This document shows positions 1 through 7,888 of a stretch of DNA of 64,000 bases, one piece after another (position 1 is the stretch's first letter; every line of letters starts with the position of its first letter). The notes under the pieces are model-generated. The model made no database searches, was not told where the DNA came from, and saw only the letters and a program-made list of their open reading frames with translations. The position numbers were made by a program, and so were the translations under genes. The stretch is taken from the NCBI RefSeq assembly GCF_004137345.1, contig NZ_SDWV01000007.1:62001-126000 (forward strand), read 5' to 3'. This stretch comes from Nocardioides zhouii (lineage in GTDB: Bacteria > Actinomycetota > Actinomycetes > Propionibacteriales > Nocardioidaceae).

Positions 1-1
1 G

Positions 2-1468
2 GCCAGCGACACCGACACCGAAGTCATCGCCCACCTGGTCGCGCGCAGCAGCGCCGACACCCTCGAGGGCAAGGTGCGCGACGCCCTCGGCTCGGTCGTC
101 GGGACGTACGGCCTGGCGGTGCTGCACGCCGACTTCCCCGACCGCATCGTCGTCGCCCGCAACGGCAGCCCGCTCGTCGTGGGAGTCGGTGACAAGGAGA
201 TGTACGTCGCCTCCGACCTCGCCGCGATCGTGCGCCACACGACCACCGTGGCGATGCTCGACGACGGCGAGATGGCCACCGTGACGGCGGCCGGCTTCAC
301 GACCATGCGCCACAGCGACCTCTCCTCGACCGGCAAGACCGCGAGCGAGGTCGACATCGACGCGTCGGCGTACGACGCCGGCGACCACGAGTCCTTCATG
401 CGCAAGGAGATCCTCGAGCAGCCCACCACCGCGCAGGCCGTGCTCCGCGGCCGGCTCGACGACCGGTTCGGCACCGCGCACCTCGGTGGCCTCGACATGG
501 ATGCCCGCGACCTGCGCGCCGTACGCCGGGTGAAGATCCTCGGCTGCGGCTCGGCCTACTACGTCGGCCAGATGGGCGCCGCACTGATCGAGGAGCTGGC
601 CCGCATCCCCGCCGACGCCGAGGCCGCCAGCGAGTTCCGCTACCGCGACCCGGTGATCGAGCCCGACACCCTCTACGTCGCGGTCAGCCAGTCCGGCGAG
701 ACGATCGACACCCTGCTGGCCGTCCAGGAGGTACGCCGCAAGGGCGGGCGCTGTGTCGGGCTGGTCAACGTCGTGGGGTCGGCGATCGCCCGCGAGTGCG
801 ACGGCGGGATCTACCTGCACGCCGGGCCCGAGGTCGCGGTCGCCAGCACCAAGGCGCTGACCAACATGTTCCTGGGCTTCGCGCTGCTCGCGCTGCAGCT
901 GGGCCGGGTGCGCGACCTGTCTATCGCCGACGGCAAGCGGCTGGTCGCCGGGCTCGAGCGGCTGCCCGGGCAGATCGAGGAAGTGCTGGCCGGCGAGGCC
1001 GCGCTGATCGAGATCGCGCAGTCGCTGGCCGAGGCCCGGAGCCTCTTCTTCATCGGTCGCGTACGGGGCTTCCCGGTGGCTCGCGAGGGCGCGCAGAAGT
1101 TCAAGGAGATCAGCTATCGGCACGCCGAGGCCTACCAGACATCCGAGCTCAAGCACGGCCCGCTGGCGCTCATCGACCCCGAGGTGCCGACCGTCGCGCT
1201 GGTGCCGCGCGACGAGCTGACCGAGCGCAACATCGGGGCGCTGCACGAGATCGATGCGCGCCAGGGCCCGCTCGTCGTGATCACCCACGCGGAGGTCGAC
1301 CTCGGGGAGGTCCGCGCGCGCCGGATCGACGTACCCCGCAACGAGCCGGAGCTCGACCCGATCCTGCTCACCATCCCGCTGCAGCTGCTGGCCTACCACG
1401 CGGCGCAGCACCTGGGTCACGACATCGACAAGCCGCGCAACCTCGCGAAGTCCGTCACGGTGGAGTAG
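2..1468 (+). CDS. glmS: Glutamine-fructose-6-phosphate aminotransferase (isomerizing), 5'-truncated
   Basis: Makes glucosamine-6-phosphate from fructose-6-phosphate and glutamine, the first step toward UDP-GlcNAc and peptidoglycan. The frame is open from base 2 and the first residues (ASDTDTEVIAHLV) are the conserved end of the N-terminal glutaminase domain, so the start and catalytic Cys lie left of the window. About 488 of the usual 610-620 residues are visible. Both SIS sugar-isomerase domains are present: LGCGSAYYVGQ, SQSGETIDT and ASTKALTNMF in the first, and EISYRHAEAYQTSELKHGP in the second. The C-terminus DIDKPRNLAKSVTVE is the canonical GlmS ending. A strong hairpin follows the stop. 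Confidence 0.96.
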   Translation, partial: ASDTDTEVIAHLVARSSADTLEGKVRDALGSVVGTYGLAVLHADFPDRIVVARNGSPLVVGVGDKEMYVASDLAAIVRHTTTVAMLDDGEMATVTAAGFTTMRHSDLSSTGKTASEVDIDASAYDAGDHESFMRKEILEQPTTAQAVLRGRLDDRFGTAHLGGLDMDARDLRAVRRVKILGCGSAYYVGQMGAALIEELARIPADAEAASEFRYRDPVIEPDTLYVAVSQSGETIDTLLAVQEVRRKGGRCVGLVNVVGSAIARECDGGIYLHAGPEVAVASTKALTNMFLGFALLALQLGRVRDLSIADGKRLVAGLERLPGQIEEVLAGEAALIEIAQSLAEARSLFFIGRVRGFPVAREGAQKFKEISYRHAEAYQTSELKHGPLALIDPEVPTVALVPRDELTERNIGALHEIDARQGPLVVITHAEVDLGEVRARRIDVPRNEPELDPILLTIPLQLLAYHAAQHLGHDIDKPRNLAKSVTVE

Positions 1469-1483
1469 CCAGAAATGGACTGG

Positions 1484-1516
1484 GCGCCCCTTGCCGCATG
1501 GGGTCGGCAAGGGGCG
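1484..1516 (+). terminator. Hairpin terminator after glmS
   Basis: A perfect 12-bp inverted repeat, GCGCCCCTTGCC (1484-1495) and GGCAAGGGGCGC (1505-1516), with a 9-nt loop, 15 bases past the glmS stop. There is no U-tract, which is common in high-GC actinobacteria. The rest of the gap to 1639 shows nothing else recognisable. Confidence 0.75.
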
Positions 1517-1639
1517 CGCCGTGGAGAACGATCCCACCGGCCCGGCACGGTGTCCCTGCTTCTCCGGAAGTCCCGATGGATTTTGCTGTCGCCTTGATCA
1601 CTGGCGGCTCAACCGCCCCACGGGTGTGCCGGCGCCTCG

Positions 1640-3208
1640 TCAGCGAGCGACGGAACGGTTCTGGGCGACGAGCTCGAGGGCACGCTCGGCCAGCGGCTCG
1701 GCGACGGCCCGGTCCGCGGCGATGAGGCCCACGCGCGTACGCCGGTCGAGCAGGTCGTCGACGTCGTGGGCGCCCTCATGGGTGATCGCGAAGACCAGCT
1801 CGGCGAGCGTCACCGGCACCTCGGGCGACGCCGGCGCCAGCAGCTCGTCGTCGCCGAACCCGGTGACCTCCCGGGCCGTGGCCAGCACCAGGTCGGCGTC
1901 GGTGCCGAAGCGGCGAACCAGACGATCGGGGGCGAGCCGGGTCGGAGCGGTCGTGTGCTCGAGCGGCCCGGCGCCGAGGAGGGGGAGCGAGGCGGTGCGG
2001 CACGGCCCGGCGGGGAGGCGGTCGGCGAGCGCGTCGAGGGTGTCCTCGGCCATCCGGCGGTAGGTGGTCAGCTTGCCGCCGACCACGGTCGTCACGCCGG
2101 TCGCGGAGGTGAGGATGGCGTGGCGGCGCGACAGGTCGGTGGTGGTGTTGCCCGTGGCCCCGGCCACCTCGAGCAGCGGGCGCAGGCCGGCGAAGGCGCC
2201 GACCACGTCGGCGCGCGTCGGGGGCACGGTGAAGGCGGTGCCGACCACGCCGAGCAGGAAGTCGATCTCGGCCTCGCTCGGCGTCGGCACGTCGGGGATC
2301 GGGCCGGTGACCGGCTCGTCGGTGAGCCCGACGTACAGCGTGCCGTCGGGCTGCGGCAGCACCATCGCGAAGCGCGACGACGAGCCCGGGATCGGCACCA
2401 TCACGGCCACCCGCGTGTGCGGCAGCACCGACCCGCGCAGCACCAGGTGGGTGCCGCGGCTGGGCCGCAGCCGGACCTGGTCGTCGAGGTCGCCGGCCCA
2501 CACGCCGGTCGCGTTCACGACGGCCTGCGCGCGGACGGCGTACGTCCGGCCGGTGAGCTCGTCGCGCAGCTCGACGCCGGTCCCGGTCGCCGCGGTGACC
2601 CGAGCCCGGGTGCGCACGTCGGCGCCGTACGACGCCGCGGTGCGCGCCGCGGTGACGACGAGCCGGGCATCGTCCTCGAGCTGTCCGTCCCAGGCGAGCA
2701 GCCCGCCGCGGAGGGTGTCGGCGCGCAGCGACGGGGCGAGGCTGAGCGCCTCGGTGGCGTTGAGCCGCCGGGGTCGCGGGAGCGTACGCGTGGTGGTGCG
2801 GGCGGTGCGGCGCAGCAGGTCGCCGGCGCTGAGGCCGCCCCAGGTCATGGCGGTGCGGGCGCGTGACATCACGTCGTTCACGGGCGTCAGCATCGGCAGC
2901 GGCCGCACCAGGTGGGGCGCGGTGATGCCCATCAGGATGCCGCGCTCGACCGCGCTCTCGTGCGCGATCGCGAGCTGGCCCTGGGCGAGGTAGCGCAGTC
3001 CGCCGTGGACGAGCTTCGACGACCACCGCGAGGTGCCGAAGGCGAGGTCGTGCGCGTCGACGGCGAGCACCGTCAGGCCGCGGGTGACCGCGTCGAGGGC
3101 GACCCCGGCGCCGGTGATGCCGAGGCCGACGACCACCACGTCGACCTCGTCCGGGATGCCGACGAGGCCCGGGGTGATCCGGCGCTCGGTCGGCACCGTG
3201 TCATTCAC
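1640..3208 (-). CDS. glpD: FAD-dependent glycerol-3-phosphate dehydrogenase
   Basis: Oxidises sn-glycerol-3-phosphate to DHAP and passes electrons to quinone at the membrane. The 522-residue product has an N-terminal FAD-binding GLGITGAG dinucleotide fold, then the family signature FGTSRWSSKLVHGGLRYL. The later GGKLTTYR motif and the all-alpha C-terminal domain (LVFAITHEGAHDVDDLLDRRTR) are typical. I place the start at GTG 3208 because it overlaps the stop of the upstream tetR gene (GTGA), implying translational coupling; the same frame stays open far upstream but only as a shadow of other genes. It is co-transcribed with the TetR gene and divergent from an alkyl-DHAP-synthase-like oxidase, so both enzymes may act around DHAP. 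Confidence 0.93.
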   Translation of the reverse strand: MNDTVPTERRITPGLVGIPDEVDVVVVGLGITGAGVALDAVTRGLTVLAVDAHDLAFGTSRWSSKLVHGGLRYLAQGQLAIAHESAVERGILMGITAPHLVRPLPMLTPVNDVMSRARTAMTWGGLSAGDLLRRTARTTTRTLPRPRRLNATEALSLAPSLRADTLRGGLLAWDGQLEDDARLVVTAARTAASYGADVRTRARVTAATGTGVELRDELTGRTYAVRAQAVVNATGVWAGDLDDQVRLRPSRGTHLVLRGSVLPHTRVAVMVPIPGSSSRFAMVLPQPDGTLYVGLTDEPVTGPIPDVPTPSEAEIDFLLGVVGTAFTVPPTRADVVGAFAGLRPLLEVAGATGNTTTDLSRRHAILTSATGVTTVVGGKLTTYRRMAEDTLDALADRLPAGPCRTASLPLLGAGPLEHTTAPTRLAPDRLVRRFGTDADLVLATAREVTGFGDDELLAPASPEVPVTLAELVFAITHEGAHDVDDLLDRRTRVGLIAADRAVAEPLAERALELVAQNRSVAR

Positions 3209-3798
3209 TGGGGCTCCAGGGTCCGGGCGATGAGCCGGGCGTACTCCGCGTCGAGCTGCTCGAAACCGATGCCGGCGTCGGTCATCGTCTGGGCCGAGAG
3301 CACGAAGCCGTGACCGGCCAGCGTGAGGGAGCGCGCGATCAGGATCGCCTCGCCCGTACGGATCGCGCCGGACGCCTGCCCGCTCTCGATCTCGGCGGCG
3401 AGGATCTCGACCAGCGCCTCCTGGGAGCGGCCGCGCCGGGAGATGAGGTAGGGCAGCAGCAGGTCGGGGTCGAGCTCGACGATGCGGACGAAGAGCTCGT
3501 TGTCGCGCAGTGCGCGGATGGTCGACAGCGCGGCGGCGGCGATGCCGGCGGGGGTCGAGGTGTCGCGGGCGGCGACCCGGGTCGCGGCGGCGATGCCGAC
3601 CCACTCGCGGGTCATCAGGTCGCCGAGCAGCGATCCCATGTCGGGCCAGGCCCGGTAGATCGTCATCCGGGAGACCCCGGCGCGCTTCGCGACCTCGGTG
3701 AGCGTCGTACGCCGCCAGCCGACGTCGAGGATGCAGTCGCGGGCGGCGTCGAGGTACGTGGCCGTCCGCGGATCGGGTGTGTGACGAAGTGACGACAT
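3205..3798 (-). CDS. TetR-family transcriptional regulator
   Basis: A 197-residue TetR repressor. The N-terminal helix-turn-helix (ATYLDAARDCILDVGWRRTTLTEVAKRAGVSRMTIYRAWPDMGSLL, about residues 14-60) fits the family consensus, and the C-terminal domain is an all-helical ligand pocket of unknown specificity. It is the first gene of a two-gene operon with glpD (GTGA overlap). Only 17 bases separate its ATG from the ATG of the divergent FAD oxidase, so one operator can control both directions. The likely role is autoregulation plus control of glpD and the oxidase; the ligand might be a glycerol- or lipid-derived metabolite, which is inference. Confidence 0.88.
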   Translation of the reverse strand: MSSLRHTPDPRTATYLDAARDCILDVGWRRTTLTEVAKRAGVSRMTIYRAWPDMGSLLGDLMTREWVGIAAATRVAARDTSTPAGIAAAALSTIRALRDNELFVRIVELDPDLLLPYLISRRGRSQEALVEILAAEIESGQASGAIRTGEAILIARSLTLAGHGFVLSAQTMTDAGIGFEQLDAEYARLIARTLEPQ

Positions 3799-3800
3799 AT

Positions 3801-3813
3801 GTCACACTGTAAC
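3801..3813. promoter_or_regulatory. Candidate TetR operator in divergent promoter
   Basis: GTCACACTGTAAC is a near-perfect 13-bp inverted repeat with half-sites GTNACA and TGTNAC around a central C. It sits in the 17-bp gap between two divergent start codons. It abuts a second palindrome, GACATATGTC at 3794-3803. The position is exactly where a TetR dimer would block both promoters. Confidence 0.5.
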
Positions 3814-3815
3814 GC

Positions 3816-5399
3816 ATGAGCCCGACGACACCGACGGTCGAGATGCACCCGCAGCGCTGGGGCGACCCCGCCGCCGCCACGGACCTGCCCGCGACCGCGC
3901 TCGGCCTGGTGGAGCTGGCCTTCGGGCTGCAGGACCGGCCAGCCGTCACGGACGCGACCCCACCCGGGTCGGCCCTGGACGCCACGCTGCTCGACGGCCT
4001 GCGCGAGCTCGTCGGCGCCGAGCACGTCCTCACCGACGACGAGACGCGCACCCTGCGCACCCGCGGGAAGTCGACCACCGACCTGCTCCGCGCCCGGGCC
4101 GGCGACCTGACGGACGCGCCGGACGCCGTGGTCCGGCCCGACGGGCACGACGAGGTCGCCGCGGTCCTGGCATGGGCGAGCGAGTACCGCGTCGCGGTCG
4201 TCCCCTTCGGCGGTGGCACGAGCGTGACCGGCGGACTGGCCGCCCGCCGCGACGGCTTCGCCGGCGTCGTCAGCCTCGACCTGGTCCGGATGAAGCGCCT
4301 GCTCGCCGTCGACGAGGTCTCGATGACCGCGACCCTCGAGCCGGGGCTGCGCGGTCCCGAGGCCGAGGCGCTGCTGGCCGGGCACGGGCTGACGCTCGGC
4401 CACTACCCGCAGTCGTTCGAGCACGCGTCGATCGGCGGCTTCGCCGCGACCCGGTCCAGCGGCCAGTCGAGTGCGGGCTACGGCCGCTTCGACGCGATGG
4501 TGGTCGCGCTCACCGCCGCCACCCCCACCGGACCGCTGGTGCTCGGTTCCTCGCCGGCCAATGCCGCCGGCCCCGACCTGCGCCAGCTGCTGCTCGGCTC
4601 GGAGGGCGCCTTCGGCGTCATCACCTCGGTGACCGTGCGCGTACGTCGCACCCCCGCCGTGACGACGTACGAGGGCTGGCGCTGGTCGTCGTTCGACGCG
4701 GGCTCCGACGCGATGCGCACCCTGGCCCAGGCCGGCCTGCTGCCCACCGTGATCCGGTTGTCGGACGAGTCCGAGACCGCCATCAACCTCGCCGACCCGG
4801 CCTCCATCGGCGGGACCGAGGACCCCGGCTGCCTGATGATCACCGGCTACGAGGGCACCGCGTCGCAGGTCGACTCGCGGCGGGCCGCTGTGTCGGCAGT
4901 CCTGGCCGGCCTCGGTGGCGCGCCGCTCGGCACCGAGCCCGGTGAGAAGTGGTCGCACGGCCGCTTCGGTGCCCCCTACCTCCGCGACGCGATGCTCGAC
5001 CACGGCGTCCTCGTCGAGACCGTGGAGACGGCGACCTTCTGGTCCCACCGCCAGCGGCTCTACGCCGACGTGAAGGCCGCGCTGCAGGCCGCGCTCGGTG
5101 AGGGCTCGCTCGTGCTGTGCCACGTCTCGCACGTCTACGAGACCGGCTGCTCGCTCTACTTCACGGTCGCCGCCCGCCAGGTCGAGGACCCGGTGGCGCA
5201 GTGGCAGGCCGCCAAGGCCGCCGCCAGCGACGCGATGATCGCCGCCGGCGCCACCATCACCCACCACCACGCCGTCGGCACCGACCACAAGCCGTGGTTC
5301 GCGCTCGAGATCGGCGAGGTCGGCGTACGCGTGCTGCGAGCGGTCAAGGCCGAGCTCGACCCGGCGGGGATCCTCAACCCGGGCGTCCTCATCCCCTGA
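3816..5399 (+). CDS. FAD-binding oxidase, alkyldihydroxyacetonephosphate synthase-like
   Basis: A 527-residue flavoprotein of the PCMH/VAO family. The FAD pyrophosphate loop PFGGGTSVTGG lies at about residues 130-140, followed by the ADPS-type segment ASIGGFAATRSSGQSSAGYGR. A late ITHHHAVG segment matches the HHH-x-VG active-site motif of alkyl-DHAP synthases rather than glycolate oxidase. The C-terminus (DPAGILNPGVLIP) is typical. ADPS makes the ether bond of ether lipids from acyl-DHAP and a fatty alcohol. Divergence from TetR-glpD, which makes DHAP, fits a DHAP-linked role, but no acyl-DHAP or fatty-alcohol gene is adjacent, so the exact substrate is open. D-2-hydroxyacid dehydrogenase-like activity is the alternative. 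Confidence 0.8.
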   Translation: MSPTTPTVEMHPQRWGDPAAATDLPATALGLVELAFGLQDRPAVTDATPPGSALDATLLDGLRELVGAEHVLTDDETRTLRTRGKSTTDLLRARAGDLTDAPDAVVRPDGHDEVAAVLAWASEYRVAVVPFGGGTSVTGGLAARRDGFAGVVSLDLVRMKRLLAVDEVSMTATLEPGLRGPEAEALLAGHGLTLGHYPQSFEHASIGGFAATRSSGQSSAGYGRFDAMVVALTAATPTGPLVLGSSPANAAGPDLRQLLLGSEGAFGVITSVTVRVRRTPAVTTYEGWRWSSFDAGSDAMRTLAQAGLLPTVIRLSDESETAINLADPASIGGTEDPGCLMITGYEGTASQVDSRRAAVSAVLAGLGGAPLGTEPGEKWSHGRFGAPYLRDAMLDHGVLVETVETATFWSHRQRLYADVKAALQAALGEGSLVLCHVSHVYETGCSLYFTVAARQVEDPVAQWQAAKAAASDAMIAAGATITHHHAVGTDHKPWFALEIGEVGVRVLRAVKAELDPAGILNPGVLIP

Positions 5400-5420
5400 G
5401 CGTCACTCGGTCCTCCGGGT

Positions 5421-5517
5421 CGGGGTAGTCCAGTGACCGATGGCTGCGTTCAGCCCGATCTGACGACCATCCCTCACTGGACTACCCCGGCCAGACAGCC
5501 AGAAGTCACTGGACTAC
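5421..5517. repeat. Intergenic palindromic repeat, family B copy 1
   Basis: Perfect 16-bp inverted arms CGGGGTAGTCCAGTGA (5421-5436) and TCACTGGACTACCCCG (5474-5489), followed by CCAGACAG and then a third partial arm GTCACTGGACTAC at 5505-5517. The same arms and trailing CAGACAG recur at 62891-62967. It lies between two convergent genes and could act as a bidirectional terminator, but the base-level identity with the second copy marks it as a dispersed repeat. Confidence 0.85.
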
Positions 5518-5531
5518 ATCCCTCGGGTCGG

Positions 5532-6224
5532 TCAGCGGAAGGACCAGACCAGCAGCTCGGTGTCTGAGCTCGCCCGTACGACGTGGCCGGGCTCGTCGGT
5601 GACCCGGGCCGCGTCACCGGGGTGCAGGACCCGAGCGTCGAGCGCGACCGACCCCGAGGCGGCGAAGACGTGCTGGCGCGGACCGTCGGGCAGGGCGACG
5701 GACTCGCCGACGGTCAGTCGGGCGACCAGGAGCCGGGCGCCGTGCGTACCGAGCGGCAGGCCGTCGCCGCCGGCCACGTCGACGAGGCCGGACCCCGGCG
5801 GCGGCGCCTCGCCCAGGACGTACGACGGCTCGGTGCCGGCCACGGTCGGCGCGAGCCACGCCTGGACGAACCGGCAGCGACCCGACCCGGGGTCCGCCAC
5901 CTCGCTGTGCCGGATGCCGGTGCCGGCCGACAGCACCTGCGCCCGGCCGGCCTCGACGACGTGGCGTACGCCTGTCGAGTCGGTGTGCACCAGCGCCCCC
6001 TCGAGGACCCAGGTGACGATCTCGAGCTCGGAGTGCGGGTGGTCGGGATAGCCCGCCACGTCGGACCGGGACGGGTCGAGGACGTCGTCGTTGTGGCACA
6101 CGAGCGGCCCGAAGCCGAGGTTGGCGGGGTCGTAGTGCGGGCCGAAGGAGAAGGAGTGCCTGGTCACCCGCCCGTCAGCGGTCGAGGACGACCTCTGCGA
6201 ACCGGCGTACAGGGCCACTGACAT
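5532..6224 (-). CDS. Pirin-family cupin protein
   Basis: A 230-residue bicupin. The N-terminal half has the pirin signature (HSFSFGPHYDPANLGFGPLVCHNDD, then GYPDHPHSELEIVTWVLEGALVHTDSTG) with metal-binding His/Glu in the PHPHSELE-type block, and GTGIRHSE follows. Pirins are iron-binding; some have quercetinase activity, others modulate enzymes or transcription. The start is ATG 6224; longer upstream frame is the antisense of the beta-glucosidase. It diverges from the GH1 gene with an 18-bp gap. The physiological substrate cannot be told from sequence. Confidence 0.88.
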   Translation of the reverse strand: MSVALYAGSQRSSSTADGRVTRHSFSFGPHYDPANLGFGPLVCHNDDVLDPSRSDVAGYPDHPHSELEIVTWVLEGALVHTDSTGVRHVVEAGRAQVLSAGTGIRHSEVADPGSGRCRFVQAWLAPTVAGTEPSYVLGEAPPPGSGLVDVAGGDGLPLGTHGARLLVARLTVGESVALPDGPRQHVFAASGSVALDARVLHPGDAARVTDEPGHVVRASSDTELLVWSFR

Positions 6225-6242
6225 GCCGATATCTTCGCGGAC

Positions 6243-7592
6243 GTGCCCCCCACACACGACTTCCCCCTGCTCCCACCCGGTTTCCGTTTCGGAACCAGCA
6301 CGGCGAGCTACCAGATCGAGGGAGCGGTGGCGGAGGACGGCCGGGGCCCGAGCATCTGGGACACCTTCACCGCCAAGCCGGGCACCGTCGTCGACGGCAG
6401 CAGCGGCGAGGTCGCCTGCGACCACTACCACCGGGTCGACGAGGACGTCGCCCTGATGCAGGAGCTCGGCACGGGCGGCTACCGGTTCTCGATCGCCTGG
6501 CCGCGCATCCAACCGACCGGCCGGGGTCCGGCCAACGAGAAGGGGCTGGCGTTCTACGACCGCCTCATCGACACCCTCCTCGAACACGGCCAGCAGCCGA
6601 TGGTCACGCTCTACCACTGGGACCTGCCGCAGGCGCTCGAGGACGACGGCGGCTGGCTCAACCGCGACACCGTCGAGCGCTTCGCGGAGTACGCCGCCAT
6701 CGTGGGCGAGCGCTTCGCGGACCGCGTCGAGCACTGGATCCCCGTCAACGAGCCCAACGTCGCCTCGGTGCTCGGCTACGCGATGGGCACCCACGCCCCC
6801 GGCCGGAAGATGCTCTTCGACTTCCTCCCCGCGGCCCACCACCTGCTCCTCGCGCACGGCCGCGCGGCGATCGCGCTGCGCCAGGCCGGCGCGCAGTCCA
6901 TCGGCTGTGCCAACAACCACGCGCCGATCTGGCCGGCGAGCGACGACGACGCCGACGTCGGGATGAGCAAGATCTTCGACGCCCTCTGGAACGGCATGTT
7001 CCTCGAGCCGATGCTGCTCGGCCGGTACCCGGCGGACCTGATGCCGCTCTTCGAGGACGTGATGGCCGACGGCGACCTCGCCACCATCCGCCAGCCGCTC
7101 GACTTCTACGGCGTCAACTACTACAACCCGATGAAGGTCGCCGCTGCTGGCGAGGACTCCGACATCCCCTTCGAGTTCCGCGACATCGTCGGCTACCCGA
7201 CCACCGACTTCGGCTGGCCGATCGTCCCCGACGCGCTGCGCGAGTGGCTGGTCATGTTCCGCGCGCGCTTCCGCGCCGCCCTGCCGCCGATCTACATCAC
7301 CGAGTCGGGCTGCAGCTACAACACGGGCCCCGACGAGCACGGCGTGGTCGACGACCAGGCCCGCATCGACTACCTCCGTTCGCACGTCAACGCCGTCTCC
7401 GAGGCGATCACCCGGGGCGTCGACGTACGCGGCTACTACTCCTGGTCGCTCATGGACAACTTCGAGTGGGCCGAGGGCTACACGCAGCGCTTCGGCCTCG
7501 TCCACGTCGACTACGAGACGCTGGAGCGCACCCGGAAGAACTCGTTCCGCTGGTACGCCGACCTCATCGCCGCGCAACCCCAGCACCTCTGA
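6243..7592 (+). CDS. GH1 family beta-glucosidase
   Basis: A 449-residue cytoplasmic glycoside hydrolase family 1 enzyme, no signal peptide. [13 protein letters not shown] opens the barrel, [10 protein letters not shown] follows, the acid/base Glu is E170 in PVNEPN, and the nucleophile is E354 in YITESG (family consensus T-E-N-G, here S for N). The closing YYSWSLMDNFEWAEGY is conserved. It hydrolyses beta-glucosides or cellobiose. It starts with GTG, has no transporter beside it and no copy of the CebR-type operator found near 46.4 kb, so it seems regulated separately from the second GH1 gene in the ceb operon. No obvious Shine-Dalgarno precedes it. Confidence 0.93.
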   Translation: MPPTHDFPLLPPGFRFGTSTASYQIEGAVAEDGRGPSIWDTFTAKPGTVVDGSSGEVACDHYHRVDEDVALMQELGTGGYRFSIAWPRIQPTGRGPANEKGLAFYDRLIDTLLEHGQQPMVTLYHWDLPQALEDDGGWLNRDTVERFAEYAAIVGERFADRVEHWIPVNEPNVASVLGYAMGTHAPGRKMLFDFLPAAHHLLLAHGRAAIALRQAGAQSIGCANNHAPIWPASDDDADVGMSKIFDALWNGMFLEPMLLGRYPADLMPLFEDVMADGDLATIRQPLDFYGVNYYNPMKVAAAGEDSDIPFEFRDIVGYPTTDFGWPIVPDALREWLVMFRARFRAALPPIYITESGCSYNTGPDEHGVVDDQARIDYLRSHVNAVSEAITRGVDVRGYYSWSLMDNFEWAEGYTQRFGLVHVDYETLERTRKNSFRWYADLIAAQPQHL

Positions 7593-7596
7593 CCGC

Positions 7597-7659
7597 GATA
7601 CCTGAGGACATCACGTACGTCCTCGAGGGTCGGATCCGTACGTGGCGTCCTCAGGTATC
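7597..7659. repeat. 63-bp palindromic repeat, family A copy 1
   Basis: Outer arms ATACCTGAGGAC (7598-7609) and GTCCTCAGGTAT (7647-7658) are perfect 12-bp inverted repeats. Inner arms CACGTACG (7613-7620) and CGTACGTG (7637-7644) extend the dyad. A second copy at 18154-18216 aligns without gaps over 63 bases with 48 identities and in the same orientation. It starts 4 bases after the GH1 stop, so it probably also forms a terminator hairpin. Confidence 0.85.
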
Positions 7660-7888
7660 TGCCGCTCCGGTGGACCAGACAGGTCGGTAAAGGACACGCC
7701 GAGTCCATAGCGCGAACGCGCCACTGTGGGACAAGAAAAATGACCCGGATTGGGCATTTACACAGGGATGCGCCATTGGGCCTATCGGGGTCGTGTCGCC
7801 GAGGCGTAGGACGGGACCGTCATCCGGCTCGGGCTGACCTCTGCTCTCGGCGTCGACTCGACCGGTCCTCCTGACGTGAGGCTTTGTC
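7660..7888 (+). promoter_or_regulatory. Upstream region of the secreted-protein cassette
   Basis: A gap of 229 bases holding an unusually A/T-rich patch for this genome at about 7729-7775, where the promoter of the DUF11 gene most likely lies. I cannot assign reliable -35/-10 boxes and see no recognised riboswitch. Two short direct repeats beginning GCGCCA (about 7709 and 7770) are present but unexplained. Confidence 0.3.
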
